A stretch of 64,000 nucleotides of DNA from Eulemur rufifrons (Eukaryota > Chordata > Mammalia > Primates > Lemuridae): contig NC_090999.1 of the NCBI RefSeq assembly GCF_041146395.1, positions 73,475,001-73,539,000 on the forward strand, in the 5' to 3' direction. Each line of letters starts with the position of its first letter. The first letter of the stretch is position 1. Below the pieces are notes generated by a model that ran no database searches, was not told where the DNA came from, and saw only the letters and a program-made list of their open reading frames with translations. Positions 35,897-49,269 of the stretch are shown in pieces. The translations under genes were made by a program, and so were the position numbers.

Positions 35897-38639
35897 GTAA
35901 GATTTTGATGTGGACATTCCTCACAACTTGAAAATCCTTCAAGACTTTTTCTATCTTCAGAAAGATAACATCTCGATATTTGTCTCTTTTTAAAAACATG
36001 GTGAGAGTGGAGAACTGAAGGAATTTAATTTACAGAATGTCTGCATTTTAAAACAGTAATTACACATACGTCGCTTTACATCTCCTTCATGATTTCAATT
36101 TCCTAGCATACCGAAAAGTTAAATTTCTTTTTCTCGGCCATGTTTTAGCGCACTTTGTTAATCATCCTTGACCACTTTCATTGCATTAATATTTAATAGT
36201 TAAAAAAAGCCACCTAAAACCATAAAATTAAGGATTCTATACAACAGAAATACTCAAGTTACAGTGAGAAAACACTATTTTGGTATTTCAGTTTATATGT
36301 TTTTCTTTATCATGTCAATGCTGTAAAAATAATTAAAAATTATTTTTGAAATATTTTGCTTATAGAGAGAAATATTATGCAATTGTTTGAATAACAGTTT
36401 TTAAGACTGCAGAGATTTCCACGCCCCAGACAACTCTGATTGGAGGATATTTCATACAGCATTGTTGTAGGGTTACTATTCTGGAATTCATGTGGAGAAA
36501 CTCTTTAGTAAATAGTCTTTTAAAATAAGGTCTCTTTTGGTAATGCTGGGGAAAAGAGCAATGGTAAAATGAGCAATCATAGATTTTTTAAGGGTTTTCT
36601 GGAAATTCTATCAGGGTAATGTTTATTAACACAAAAAGTAAGTCAGTTTTCACTACACTGTTAAGATGATGAGACTAGGTATGACAAAATGATACCGGAA
36701 ATAATGAAATTTAATTATCTGCTGAGTCTATGTAGAAAATAGAAACTCTTAACTGGATATCAATTAAAAACTGTTTTTTCTTCTCATGTAACTTTCACAT
36801 TAGAAATATATTAATATATATGAATATAGCTATATATCAGTATGCAGATATACAAACATACATACACACATGTATGTGGTATCAATTTGCTACAAATTTG
36901 TTTTGTTAACTTAGTGGAAAATCAGCATTTGTAAATTCTAGTTGCCACTCACCAAACCACGTTTTCCTCAAGATATCTCCATTTTGATGACAAATCAAGC
37001 TGTTACATTGTATTTTCATCAGGCAATGTCTGCACATGTATCCTGGCAACCACATGCTACAGTTGCTTTGACTCCTTGAAGCATAGGATGAGAAAGAAAT
37101 TGCTAAGGACAAGAAACAAGTATTTTTTAAATTATCATAAATAATAAAATATTTCTGGGTTGCTTTTGAGCTAGTAGTATTTCCACCAGATGACTCAATA
37201 AATTCTTAACTTTAAACATATTTGTTTTTACTACCCAAATAAGAATGAAAGATTCAAAAACAGAAATTGGTTCTGGTTCTATAATAACTTAATATGGATC
37301 TAGAACCCAAATAAGAACACCTAAATTCGCTAATAGTACAGTTCTTTCACTCCAGCTTGAGAAGTTTTTTCATTTTCATGACTCCAATGACTTCATGACT
37401 CCAATATGTCTGAACGCTATGAAAATATGAAATAGCACATCAGCTAGTTTGTATATACTGAGCATTCTAGAAATACTCTACATGTTATACTCACAATAAT
37501 TGTATGATGAATACAATAGTGATAGTGATGGGTGTATAATTATCCCATGCAATCCACTTTGAATAGACTGACCTCACAATTACATCAGTGATGATAAATA
37601 ACTATCCAGTCCCAAGTATGAAAGCCATATACCTTCCCTGACTTGCAGGCTACAAATTGAGAGGAGTCAGTAAAAGCCTTCAGTGATGCATATACTATTT
37701 TGTATGCATTGAAAAGACTAAACAGGTCCCCTAATATCCAACTGCACACATTTTTATGTAATCACTCCAGCCTGTGAACATGCACATATACAGTGATCAA
37801 ATGGCAGTCACAAATGTTAATTAACACTTAGAAAATGGTTTTCAATGTATCAGAAAATAAGAAAGAATGAAAACACTTGAAGAAGTTGGAAAAGAGCAGA
37901 GTAAAATTAAAGAAATGAAAAGGAAGAAAGAAGGATTAGGATAGAAATCAATATAGTAAAAAAGAACAAATCAATAGCAAAGACAAAAAACAAGAAAATT
38001 TAGTTGAAATGAAGAGTGTTCAAGTTTTTTGTGTTGTTTTGACAAGGCTGATAAAGTATGTAACAAAAAATATAATATTACTCATACAATGAAGATGTAA
38101 AAACACAATATAATAAAACTTATCTGTTAATAAATTTGGTTTGTGGAAACGGATTCATTTTCTGTAAAAGAAATGCCAAAACTGTGGGAAGAAAAACAAA
38201 ATTGCAGGGACCATAAGCTACTAAAATTGAGAACTTCTACCCCATCGACTACTATGATATTATACATGTCAACATGGATGAATTTTCTCTTTCATTATAT
38301 GGTTGGTCTTTATGATTAATATACTCTTAACAAAAACTTTGAATGTCTAAAATATATGAGATAACCATTTTATCTATTTTGAATGTTAATAGAGTATAAA
38401 ATATGATTTTATATTCTGAAACCTGTAATTACTCATAGATAATAATACATTGCTCTCTCAAGATTTTTGGCAGAGAACTTAAGTAAATGTTGAATCAGAT
38501 AAGAGCACACACACATAGATATATAAGCAAATAAATACATAAAACTAAATAAGTATTTAAATGAATATAGAAAATCAATGTACAAAATAATTTATTAATA
38601 TAATAAATGATGTTAATAATTTTAAAGTGCACATTAAGA
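35897..38639. other. Unique AT-rich intergenic DNA
   Basis: No gene is seen over 2.7 kb. Small features are an alternating TA/CA block near 36800-36875, a 14-bp direct repeat TTCATGACTCCAAT at 37375-37388 and 37392-37405, and a purine-rich stretch near 37855-37945. The 68-codon antisense frame at 36906-37112 is unsupported. The part at 36060-36300 has an even, non-repeat texture that could be a conserved noncoding element; that is only a guess. Confidence 0.5.
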
Positions 38640-39065
38640 TATACTAATTGGGACAGCCTTGATGAGATTATTAAGGAATGGCCCAGATGCTACACTTTGA
38701 AATCCATCACCACATTTTTTCAAGCCTACGTCTCTCAGGGGCTGCTCCTGGCCAAAGACTGAGCACAGCAAGGATACAAAGGCAGACATGTTCTTGACGC
38801 ACACAAACTTCTCCGATGGCCAATGTTGGCTTGAAAACTTCCTAATGGTTTTGCAGAAGCTGCCTTAGACTATGTTGCAGTCTAGGATGTTTCTATACAA
38901 CTTTTATCTCCCCCTCTTTCATGCGGGGTCGAACTCATGTGGCCTTCCCAGCCTGTCCAGTCCCCTTCTTATTTGCTCTCACACAACCATTTCCTTAAAT
39001 ATAATTCTTATGTATTTAATTATGTCTTGATGTTGGCTTCTCAGGGGAACTGAGCTAAAACACAA
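38640..39065 (+). mobile_element. Possible ERVL-type LTR remnant
   Basis: A G+C-richer patch ends in TTGCTCTCACACAACCATTT, then TTATGTCTTGATGTTGGCTT and CTCAGGGGAACTGAGCTAAA. That order resembles the 3' half of ERVL-class LTRs. The upstream part is not assigned. Confidence 0.4.
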
Positions 39066-39479
39066 TGTAGAGTCTTTTATATACCAATAATTTATGTTAA
39101 TTATTACCAAACCAGAATTAGAAGTACTTCTAAGAAAATCTATAAAAAAGGAGAAGCAAATGTGTTTTAATAAGTTTTTAATGTACTTCACAAAAATTTC
39201 TTATGAATACAAAGATGATCATGCACTAAAGGAACTTTTCTAACAACCTCTAGCATTCTTCTAAGTTTACCTTTATGACCTTTTGGTACCAATGAGTATG
39301 AATTGTTTATGTGTAACATCCTTTAATAATTGTAATATATTCTTCATTTTATATAATGAATATAAAATCAATCCAACATCCAACAACAAGAGATTTAAAA
39401 TTACCAGTGTTCTCTAATTGTTCTTTTATGTTTTTGAACTCTAAGAGATTATGATTGCCTTTGAAAATCCATTGAAAGA

Positions 39480-40080
39480 TTTAGACTTTCTTCCCAGAAT
39501 AATTCACATATGTTACTTTCTCTCAGCATTTGTGTGTGTGTGTTTTTAATGTAGTCCTTTGCCTTAGAAACATGGGAGCATACTGCTTTGTTAGTTGCTT
39601 TTATTTTTCATTATGTTCATAATAATTATTAGTGTATTATTCTTTAACAGTATCATAGATTGTAATTATATAATGAATTTTATTTAACCAGTCTCCTATT
39701 GTATTATTTTAAAATGTCATGAATGTTATTGTAGTTATTAATAGATATTTCAGTATATCAATAATTATTTCTATAGAATAAATTTCTAGCAGAATTACTA
39801 TAAAATGCTCATTTAAAAATTATATATTGATGAATTATCCTTCGAAGGATAACCCTTAAAAGGGTTAAAATAATGGACATATGTGTTTACCTTAGCCCAT
39901 TGTCACTAATTATAATTGAGTTTAATCTTTAATAAGCTGAAGGAAAAACTATCATTTTGTTGTTAAAATATATATTTGTTTGAGTTTTAGAAAGGTCCAT
40001 TTCTCTCTCTTTTTTCCCCCTATAATGTTTGGTGGTATTATTTTCTTGTATGAATTGCCTCTGTATTGCATTTGCTCATT
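39480..40080 (-). mobile_element. L1: Old L1ME-like fragment, antisense
   Basis: In reverse it follows old L1 ORF2 and 3' sequence. Segments include TTTAACCAGTCTCCTATTGT, AATAAATTTCTAGCAGAATT and CTTAGCCCATTGTCACTAAT. It is strongly diverged. Two adjacent palindromes lie inside at 39835-39866. Confidence 0.7.
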
Positions 40081-40237
40081 TTATAATAACAAACTGAGTT
40101 GCATTAATGGATTTAGTACAAATATTCTTGATGTTCTAGGGTGAACTTACTTGACTGTAGTATATGACCGAATTATATTTGCTAATACAGACATACCTCA
40201 GAGATACTGTAGGTTTGGTTCCAGACCACTACAATAA

Positions 40238-40611
<374 letters not shown>

Positions 40612-40684
40612 CTCAATGCATTATACAATACAGTGGTCTATTAAGTATGCAATAACATTATGTCTAAAAATATATATATCTTAA

Positions 40685-41131
40685 TTAAAAACATTGCCAA
40701 AGATGTAGAAACAACCCAAGTGTCCCTAAATACATGAGTGAATTAATAAAATGTGGTATGTATATACCATGAGGTACTACTCAGCCATTAAGCAAAAATG
40801 GTGAACTACCTCTTGTTTTATCCTGGATGGACCTGGAGCCCATTCTAGGTATCACAAGAATGAAAAACAAACACCACATGTACTCACCATTAAATTGGTA
40901 CTAACTGATCAACATTTATGTGCACACATGGAAGTAGCATTCATTGGGTGTCCAGCAGGTGGGAGGGAGAAGGTGGGGATGGGTAAACTCACCTATTGGG
41001 TGTGGTGCGCACTGTCTGGGGGATGGGAACACTTGTAGCTCTGACTCAAGCGGTGCAAAGGCGATTTATGTGACCAAAGCATTTGTATCCTCATAATATT
41101 CTGAAATTAAAAAAAATGGAAAAAATATTGC
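40685..41131 (+). mobile_element. L1: 5'-truncated L1 3' end nested in Tigger1
   Basis: L1 sequence (about 40699-41118) begins at CAAAGATGTAGAAACAACCC in ORF2 and ends with CATAATATTCTGAAATTAAA. AAAAACATTGCC (about 40687-40698) and AAAAATATTGCC (about 41120-41131) are the probable target duplication. Tigger1 resumes immediately after. The 3' UTR has the G-rich block and the lemur-type ending. Confidence 0.9.
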
Positions 41132-41159
41132 CCCAAATGCTAAAGACCATCTAAGTCTT

Positions 41160-42887
41160 CAGCAAGTCATAATCTTTTTGGTGAAGTGTCTTGCCTCAAT
41201 GTTGATGGCTACTGATGTGGTGGCTGCTGAAGCTTGGGGTGGCTGTGGCAATTTGTTAAAATAAGACAACAATAAAGTTTGCCACATCCATTGACTGTTC
41301 CTTTCACCAAATATTTCTCTGTAGCATGTCATGCTGTTTGGTAGCATTTTACCCACAGTAGAACATCTTTCAAAATTGGAATAAACTCTCTCAAACCCTA
41401 CTGCTGCTTTATCAACTAAATTTATGTAATATTTTAAACCCTTTGTTGGAATTTCAACTATGTTCACAGCATCTGGACCAGGAGTAGATTCCATTTCAAG
41501 AAACCATTTTGTTTGCTCACCTATAAGAAACGACTCCTCATCTATTCAACTTTTACCATGAGATTGGAGAAATTCAGTCACATCTTCAGGCTCCATTTCT
41601 AATTCTAGTTTTCTTGCTATTTTACCTTATCTGTAATTAGTTCCTTGACTGATGTCTTAAACCCTTCAAAGTCATCCATGAGGGTTGGAATCAACTTCTT
41701 CCAAACTCCTGTCAATGTAAACAGTTGACCTCCTGTCATGAATCACAAATATTCTTAATGGTATTTAGAATGGTAAAAATTTTCCAGAAGGTTGTCAATT
41801 AACTTTTCCCCGATCTATCAAAGGAATCACTATCTATGGCAGCTATAGCCTTACAAATATATTTCTTAAATAATGAGACATGAAAGTCAAAATTACACCT
41901 TGACCAATGGGCTGCAGAATGATGTGCATTAGCAGGCATGAAAACATCTCCATCAAAGTTCCTGGGTGACCAGGTGCATTGTCAATGAGCAGCTGTATTT
42001 TGAAAGAAATTTTTTTTTCCCCTGAGTAGTATGTTTCAACAATGTGCTTAAAATATTCAGCAAATCATGCTATAACAGATGTGCTGTCATCTAGGCTTTG
42101 CTTTTCCATTTATAGAGCAAAGGAAGAGTAAATTTAGTGTAATTTTTAAGGGTTTTTGGATATTTGTAATTATCAATGAACATTGATTTCAACTGAAAGT
42201 GACCAGCTGCATTAATCCCATATGAATTCAGTCAGCCTGTCCTTTGAAACTTTGAAGCCAGGCATTTACCACTCCTCTCCAGTTATGAAAATTCTAGATG
42301 GCATTTTCTTCCAATAGAAGGTTGTTTTGTCTACACTGAAAATTTGTTGTTTAGTGTAGCCACTTTCATCAATTATCTTAGCTAGATCTTCTGGATAATT
42401 TGCTGAAGCTTCTACATTAGCACTTGCTGCTTCCTCTTGTACTTTTATGTTACAAAGATGGCTTCTTTCTTTAAACCTCATGAATCAAATTCTGCCAGCT
42501 TCAACTTTTCTTCTGTAGCTTCCTCACCTCTCTCAGTCTTCATGAAATTAAAGAGAGTTAGAACCTTGCTCTGGATTAGGCTTTGACTTAAGGAAATGTG
42601 GCTGGTTTGATCTTCATCTTCTATCCAGACTACTAAAACTTTCTCCATATCAGCAATAATGCTGTTTTGCTTTCTTATCATTCATTTGCTCACTAGAGTA
42701 GTACTTGTAATTTCCTTCAAGAACTTTTTCTTTGCAATTACAACTTCGCTGTTTGGTGCAAGAGGCCTAGTTTTAACCCTATCTTGGTTTTTAACGTGCC
42801 TTCCTCACTAAATTTAACCATTTCTAGCTTTTGATTTGTAGTGAGAGATGTGCAAATCTTCCTTTCACTAGAACACTTAGAGGCCAT
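41160..42887 (-). pseudogene. TIGD-like: Tigger1 transposase pseudogene
   Basis: The start codon is the CAT at 42885-42887 read in reverse, opening the CENP-B-like N-terminal DNA-binding region. Open pieces remain at 42738-42998, 42478-42681, 42266-42481 and 41159-41494, separated by frameshifts and stops. The family joins a CENP-B-type helix-turn-helix region to a DDE-type integrase-like nuclease domain; the latter would lie in the decayed middle (about 41500-42300). It cannot make an active enzyme. It is a transposon remnant rather than a domesticated TIGD gene, because terminal repeats and stops are present. Confidence 0.88.
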
Positions 42888-43316
42888 TGCAGGGTTAGCA
42901 ATTGACCTAATTTCAACATTTCTGTGTCTCAAGGAATAAGGAAGCCTGGGGAGAGAGAGAAAAGTAGGAATGGAAGGACCAGTCAATGGATCGATCAATC
43001 AGAATGCACACAATGTATTTTGATTAAGTTTGCTGCCATATATGGGTGAGGTATGACACCCCAAAACCATTACAAAAAAATAGTAACACCAAAGATCACT
43101 GATACAGATCACCATAACAGGTGTAATAATGAAAAAATTTGAAATGCTGTGGTTATTAACAAAATGTGACACAGAGACATAAAGTGAGCAAATGCTGTTG
43201 GACAAAGAGGGACTATAGACTTGCTTAAGGTAGGGTTGCCAAAAATCTTCAATTTGTAAAAAACGTAATCTGGGAAGAGTAATAAACCAAAGCAAAATAA
43301 AACAAGTTTGCCTGTA

Positions 43317-45858
43317 TTTTATAAATAGTAACATCCACAATTTAAATTTATCTTTTGAATTCTTCATTTTTTTTTTTTTGAGTCAGATTTTGGTATTAAT
43401 GAGACCCTAATTCAATAACAATAATTTATGCCTTGTCAAGATTGAATTGTGATTTGACTTCACCCTAGGAATTTTCTCAGTCCAAAATTAATGAAAATTT
43501 TTATGTTGATCATTCAGTAAATTTAATTTTTTAATTCAATTATCTGTTAAAATTTACCTTTTTAGGGGTTCTTAAATGCTAATTTTCTAAAAATATTTTA
43601 CCTATATTTTAGTATATATTTAGTATATAGTTTTTGAAGTTGTCTGTTATGATTTTTATTTCCAATCTTAGCTTAGTTTCCAGTTGTGGTTTACAATTGC
43701 AGTAACTCACAAAGTTACTCAAAAAGTAACTCAAAAAGTTCCTACCATACTGATGAGTAATTTTCAAGACACAAAATAATTGTACAAATCTTAGATATAA
43801 TACTAAAATTAAATCAAAGAAGGGATTGAAAAATTTAAAAAATTAACCTATTTTTGCTTTTAAATAGTTGATATGTAAAATGATTATTCTATGATTTAAT
43901 GAGACATAAAGTCAAAACTTAAAATGAGCGACATCATAGAAACATAGATTTCCATTTGGTTCTGCTTCTTTTTTGTCACATCACATATGTACATTTGTCA
44001 TAATTTACACTCTTATAAAATAAGAGAAGTAAACATTATGGTCTCTAAGGTGTTTTGTAGTTCTGTAATTCCCAAGGTCGAATATCTAATTTTACAACAA
44101 GAAATAAAAGGAGAAGCATATTCTAGATATAAATTCATGTCATCTGCACTGATATGGTAGTAGAAGTCTTGGTGTAACATAAATCTTTTGAGGAAAGCAT
44201 ACAAAATAGGAGGGTGGTGTCCCTTGTATTAAAAAATGTTCACATTTATGGAAAGGAGACTATGCAGGGGGAGAACTGATAAAGGAGAGGAACATATTAT
44301 GCATTTGATCTGATTCAGTGTTAGTGACACTGGTAGAGTATAAACTTCACCTCAAAACATAGTTTTAATAAAGATGAATTTTGTTAATAAAGCCAGGAAA
44401 CCAGGCAGTATAGATAATCAATTTATGTTAATTGTTTAAAAATTGCAATGAAATTCCCACAATATTTCTTAGATTTATTTAATAACCACTTAATCTTTTG
44501 CTACATTTTATAAATTCAGCCTAAATAAGAAACTAAGATGTTGAGAGAAAAGAGGAATAACAGAGGTATGTGGGAGTAGATTGCTGCTCTTTCCATCTAA
44601 ATTATAGATATAATGGAAATAATAATATTTTGCTTTTAGAGTGCTTTTTCTCCTCTGAGCTTAAAGTAAGCACAAAGATTCAATTAGATGTCCTCTCTCT
44701 ATATATATTTTTTAACCTGTTCAACCAAGCTAAAAAACATAACAAAAACAAAAGATTCTGATTGCTTCTCTGATAAATTCTAATCATTGCCATACTGTTT
44801 CCTTCATTATATAACAAGGTCTATTTTCTTTAAAAATTGCATGTCTGTCTTTTCAATGTTTTCTAGTCACAAAAGTCTGGTATTTACCTTCTAGGCTGGT
44901 GCTGAGCTGATGCTGCTGTATCTCTGTGTTTTTGAGGCAAAGGATATTTGTAAGAAGTGTTGACCAAAGTACCACTTACATTCATCTTTAGTGCACCTCC
45001 AGTGTATTATTAATAGGGACATTTAGCAGAGACCTGAGCCCTTATTAATCAAAATAGCATTCTTATTCCAAAAGCTCTTTGGGAGAAGTTATCAATAAAA
45101 GTTTTTATTGCAACATGAAATTGTGCCAGACCATTAATATAAAACAAATATAGATAGCACTTACAGATTGAAATTGGAAGTGGATAGATGTCATTATAAG
45201 AAAATGGATTGAAAAATACTGAATCTCACTAATCGAATTCTTCACAGCCTGTAATTTACCACAGTGACTCTACTTACAAGAGTGATCTGCAGTAATTTAT
45301 AGATGGATGAAAAACCATTCATTCTAAACATTTTTGAATTGTCATACCTAATTGTCTATGCTAGCTTATTGCCTTAGCCAAGAACTTTCTATCTTGGGTT
45401 TGTTTTTCAGTGATAAAACCTTCCTTAATATAAAATATTTTCATTAATATATCTAAACCCTAACTTTCTGGTGCTTTTTAATTCACCATTACTTTATTCA
45501 TTATATTTAATCTTAAATTAAATTTTCAAATATTTATTTACAATTATTATTTTCTATCACCTAATTTTACTTCAAAAAATGAAGATTTGGGGGGTTGCAA
45601 AAAACAGAAGCCTAATTCAACTAGTTTAAGTAAAAATATTTTAGTGTGTCTCAAAGAACCTAAGGTGGGTATATAACGCATATTAGAATTTAATGGGAAC
45701 TAGGAATTCAAATGCCATCAAGACAATTTTTTTTCCATTTTTTTCTCTGTGCATTTATGCTTCATACTTCACTCTTGGTGCAGAAAATGCCCTTCCTCTA
45801 CTTCTTAGTAGAGTTCGTAGAATAGCCGACAAGGTACATTTTGCTGAACTATAGGCAT
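43317..45858. other. Unique AT-rich intergenic DNA
   Basis: No gene is seen over 2.5 kb. A small 12-bp tandem repeat lies at 43701-43740. Short frames at 44013-44204 and 44570-44761 are unsupported. Confidence 0.5.
43701..43740. repeat. 12-bp tandem repeat, about 3.3 copies
   Basis: Units AGTAACTCACAA, AGTTACTCAAAA and AGTAACTCAAAA follow one another, then AGTT. Differences between units are one or two bases. Confidence 0.93.
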
Positions 45859-46192
45859 TAAAGTTAGACATTTCTGGGAGGCTGAGGCGGGAGGATCGTT
45901 TGAGGTCAGGAGTTCGAGAACAGCCTGAGCAAAAGCGAGACCCCATCTCTACTAAAAATAGAAAGAAATTAGCTGGACAATTAAAAATATATAGAAAAAA
46001 TTAGCCAGGCATGGTGGTGCATGCCTGTAGTCCCAGCTACTCGGGAGGCTGAGGCAGGAGGATCGCTTGAGCCCAGGAGTTTGAGGTTGCTGTGAACTAG
46101 GCTGATGACACGGCACTGTAGCTCAGGCCACAGAGTGAGACTCTGTCTCAAAATAAATAAATAAATAAATAAAATAAAGTTAGACATTTCTG
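45859..46192 (+). mobile_element. Alu: Lemur-type Alu, 5'-truncated, with target-site duplication
   Basis: The body (about 45877-46174) begins at GGAGGCTGAGGCGGGAGGAT, so about 45 bp of the usual start are absent. It ends in an AAAT-rich tail. TAAAGTTAGACATTTCTG flanks it exactly at 45859-45876 and 46175-46192. The 105-codon antisense frame (45981-46298) is a repeat shadow. Confidence 0.96.
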
Positions 46193-46199
46193 TCTTGAT

Positions 46200-46296
46200 C
46201 CATCTCTCTATGTATTTCTCTCTCTCTTTCTTCCTCCATGTCGCCTCCCTCTCTCTCTTTTCCCTCTTTCTGTGTCTCTCATTTTTTTTTTTTTTC
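46200..46296. repeat. Polypyrimidine tract
   Basis: Nearly all bases are C or T for about 95 bp, with CTCTCTCT blocks and a closing T run. Such tracts can form triplex DNA under supercoiling. It directly follows the Alu duplication. Confidence 0.85.
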
Positions 46297-48962
46297 AAGT
46301 TCTAAAATATTCAAGAACAGGAATAGGATTGGTCCAAATTGTATCAGACACTCACCCTGGGACCCTTCCAGAAAGAAAATATCAATTCATTTTAAATTGC
46401 TGCTTCTTTGGGAAGCATGCTAATGGACGGCATTGCTCAGAAAGGTGAGTGAGCTCAGGATCCAGAACTACCCTGCAGCCAAAGCAACTGGCCCATTACT
46501 TCAATACATGCCATCATTACCGAATTAAATTTTTATCATTTTAACAACTTTCCTTGACTTTCTGCTTCCTTTCTAAATTATATTAATTCCCCCCCCCCAA
46601 AAAATCTATTCGTGATGGTAAATATTAAATATTGTATTGTTTCAAGGATTTTTTGATGTTTGGATTTGTTTTTAGGCTCTCCAGGTGACATCTTTTTTTT
46701 CCAAGTTTTTTTTTTCTTGTTTTTGTATACTTTATACTTTTGTTCTTGCTGCCAGAACTGGTAACCCAGTGCTTCATTTAAAATCTCAAACACGCTGCAC
46801 AGCAACTTTGCTGAAGCTGCATTTTTAAGATAAGTCCTTTGGGGTATTTTTTGTTTTGATTTAAGGGGAGAAAATTAACAGGGTCATTCACGCAAAATTT
46901 TGCACACCAAACTAAGTATCTAATTATGCTTTCCTACAGCAGATTGTGCTGCACTCCAGATGTGTGTACTCAAATAGCTCTTTAATGTTCGGCAACTCCA
47001 AGTTAATGGCATTCTGAAACGTTCATATTTTTCCATTGCAAAATCAGTTTATCAACTTTGGTCAAAGAATAAACATGTCTATATCATGACACAATCTACT
47101 AAACCAATCATGTTTATATTTGCTTCTGGGAGAAAATCAAGTTTGTGTCATTTTGAAGTTGCAGCAGCATAGGAACTTGCATGGAGTATGAGACTAAATG
47201 TTTTTTCCAACACAGAAATACACTATAGGAATTTTTTCAGATTATTGTTTAGGGATGTCATGAAATAAAAATTCTTTAAATATCCTACCAGGTTAAAATT
47301 AAAATATATGTTTTGGAAGAATACAAATCAAGGACCAAGAAAGGCTTTATTATTGCTAAACAAGGTATTTTAACCTGCTATAACCTTTATGTGTGTTTCT
47401 ACTTATATGTGTATATACACATACATACATATGTATATATATGATTGTCCATACAATATTTTCTTTCTAGTGCATTGTTTCTTTCATGGGTTTTGCATTT
47501 TGCATGTTTCAATATTAAACCACTGTAAAATATAAATGATTTATTTTTATTGAAATACTCTCCAACACAATATTCTCTGCTATGGCAATTTGGAAGTCCT
47601 TATAAATATTCCAGATGCAAAAATCTTAGCTGTGAAATAAGCTAACCACAAACTGATTTTGTAATTATAAATGGTGCATGTACCACTCAATACATTTTTT
47701 AATGTTCAAATTAAGACACACTAATTATACAGTAACTGCTAAGAAAGTGGCACATAATTTAGAGTTATGCCAAAGAGTGCTGCTCAGATTTAGATGCTTC
47801 TAATCATGGGGGAAACTCGCTCGCTGTTTGTAAAATGTTAACTTTGATGAACAAACTAGTAATTATCCAAGAAAAAAATCTACTAATAGAAATTTTGAGT
47901 TCCCATAATTTTAGGTGTCTTTTTATTATTGACCTATTTTGAAGATTGTTTTCAAACTCATTATTTCAGTTTCTTGCTAATTTACTTAGTGTTAAACAAA
48001 AATGGAAGTTTCCAACTTAGAAAAAGATACATTTAAAAAAGTCAAATAGATTACTCATATAAACTACTATCATGAATACTGATTATGTTCCAGAGTATAG
48101 TAAACAAATACCTATTTTATACCAACTTTTATCTAAAACTTATGTGTTTTCAACGTAATTCAGTGTAAAACGATATGATAACAGCAGAAAAAAGGAGAAT
48201 ATTTGAATGGAAGTTTAAAAAACTACGATAAATTCTAGTTCTTGGGAATAAAGAGTTTTCATTAAAGAAGAATAAAGGAAGTAGATACAAGTTTGTGGAG
48301 ATCAGATTGGAAATTCTTAGCAATTTCAAAGTCTATCAAGTTTAATGTCAAGTTTTTATTTAGTACTAAATTTACTTAAAATATATGACTTTAATTTCCC
48401 TCCCTATATGTTTACCACTAGCTTTCTTTTAAGTTTGTTGTCTTTAAATCATATTGTTCTTTCTGTCACAAATAGAATAAATATAAAAGGAGAAAAGAAG
48501 GAGATATCTACCATGACCTTCTCGGAATAACTAAAAAACAGTGGAAAGGGAAGGGAAATAAGGGGATCAAAAGTAATGTGGATGTAAATATGCCTTAACT
48601 GAAATAGACTGAACTGTAAATAAATTAAAAAAGGAAATGGAGGAAATGATAAGTACATCCTTCCTTCTAGTAGAAATAAAGGAAGTGGTAAGAAAGAAGT
48701 TAATAATGACAAATGACTTGAACAGTAGATGAGCCATTGACTTAGAACTATTGAACTTCTCTCCAGTAAGAGGTGAAAATCGAAGACAAACATCATCAAA
48801 GCCCAGAGCAGTGTGGGATCATCTATAAATGATTATGGCAATTTATCGAGTCAGGTGTTCATTTATCAAGAAACATACAGCCATATAATTATTATTAGTT
48901 TCTTTCTTATATCTACCCAGCACTTCCTTGGAATTTCTGGGGGAGTGTATATGAACCTTCAA

Positions 48963-48970
<8 letters not shown>
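46297..48970. other. Unique AT-rich intergenic DNA
   Basis: No gene is supported. A nine- to ten-C run lies near 46590 and an alternating TA/TG block near 47395-47445. A 116-codon antisense frame (48449-48799) is leucine-, serine- and phenylalanine-rich only because the plus strand is purine-rich. The part at 46850-47250 looks like single-copy sequence without repeat texture. Confidence 0.5.

Positions 48971-48999
<29 letters not shown>
48971..48999. repeat. 29-base T run
   Basis: An uninterrupted T homopolymer. It could be the tail of a minus-strand retroposed copy, but I find no matching downstream target duplication and no recognisable body. Confidence 0.9.
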
Positions 49000-49005
<6 letters not shown>

Positions 49006-49265
49006 TAGCACAACCCAAGAAATACAAAATATCATCAGTTAAAAATGTAAACCACATCAGAAGGATAAAAAAGATATGTTATATGCTCTTCCTCATACTG
49101 ACTTCCAAAATCCAGTGTGTGTTATATAGGCACAGCACATTCAATTCAGAAATTTTGATAAGATATACTAGATCAATATCTACATTCGATAAGATTACAG
49201 TTATGAGAAAATATTGACAAGTTGTTCAAATATGTCAAAATCTTCCAATAATTGAACCAATTATC
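49000..49265. other. Unclassified DNA next to the T run
   Basis: Sequence near 49100-49150 (CAAAATCCAGTGTGTGTTAT) hints at an old DNA-transposon-like repeat, but I cannot name it. Confidence 0.3.
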
Positions 49266-49269
49266 AGTT

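Noticed and set aside
41160..42887. A domesticated TIGD-type transposase gene
   Set aside because: The frame has several breaks, and terminal repeats with TA duplications are still present. It is a dead transposon copy.
48449..48799. 116-codon antisense frame, hydrophobic, resembling a membrane protein
   Set aside because: The plus strand is purine-rich here, so the minus strand is forced toward Leu, Phe, Ser and Pro codons. No start context, splice sites or motif supports it.
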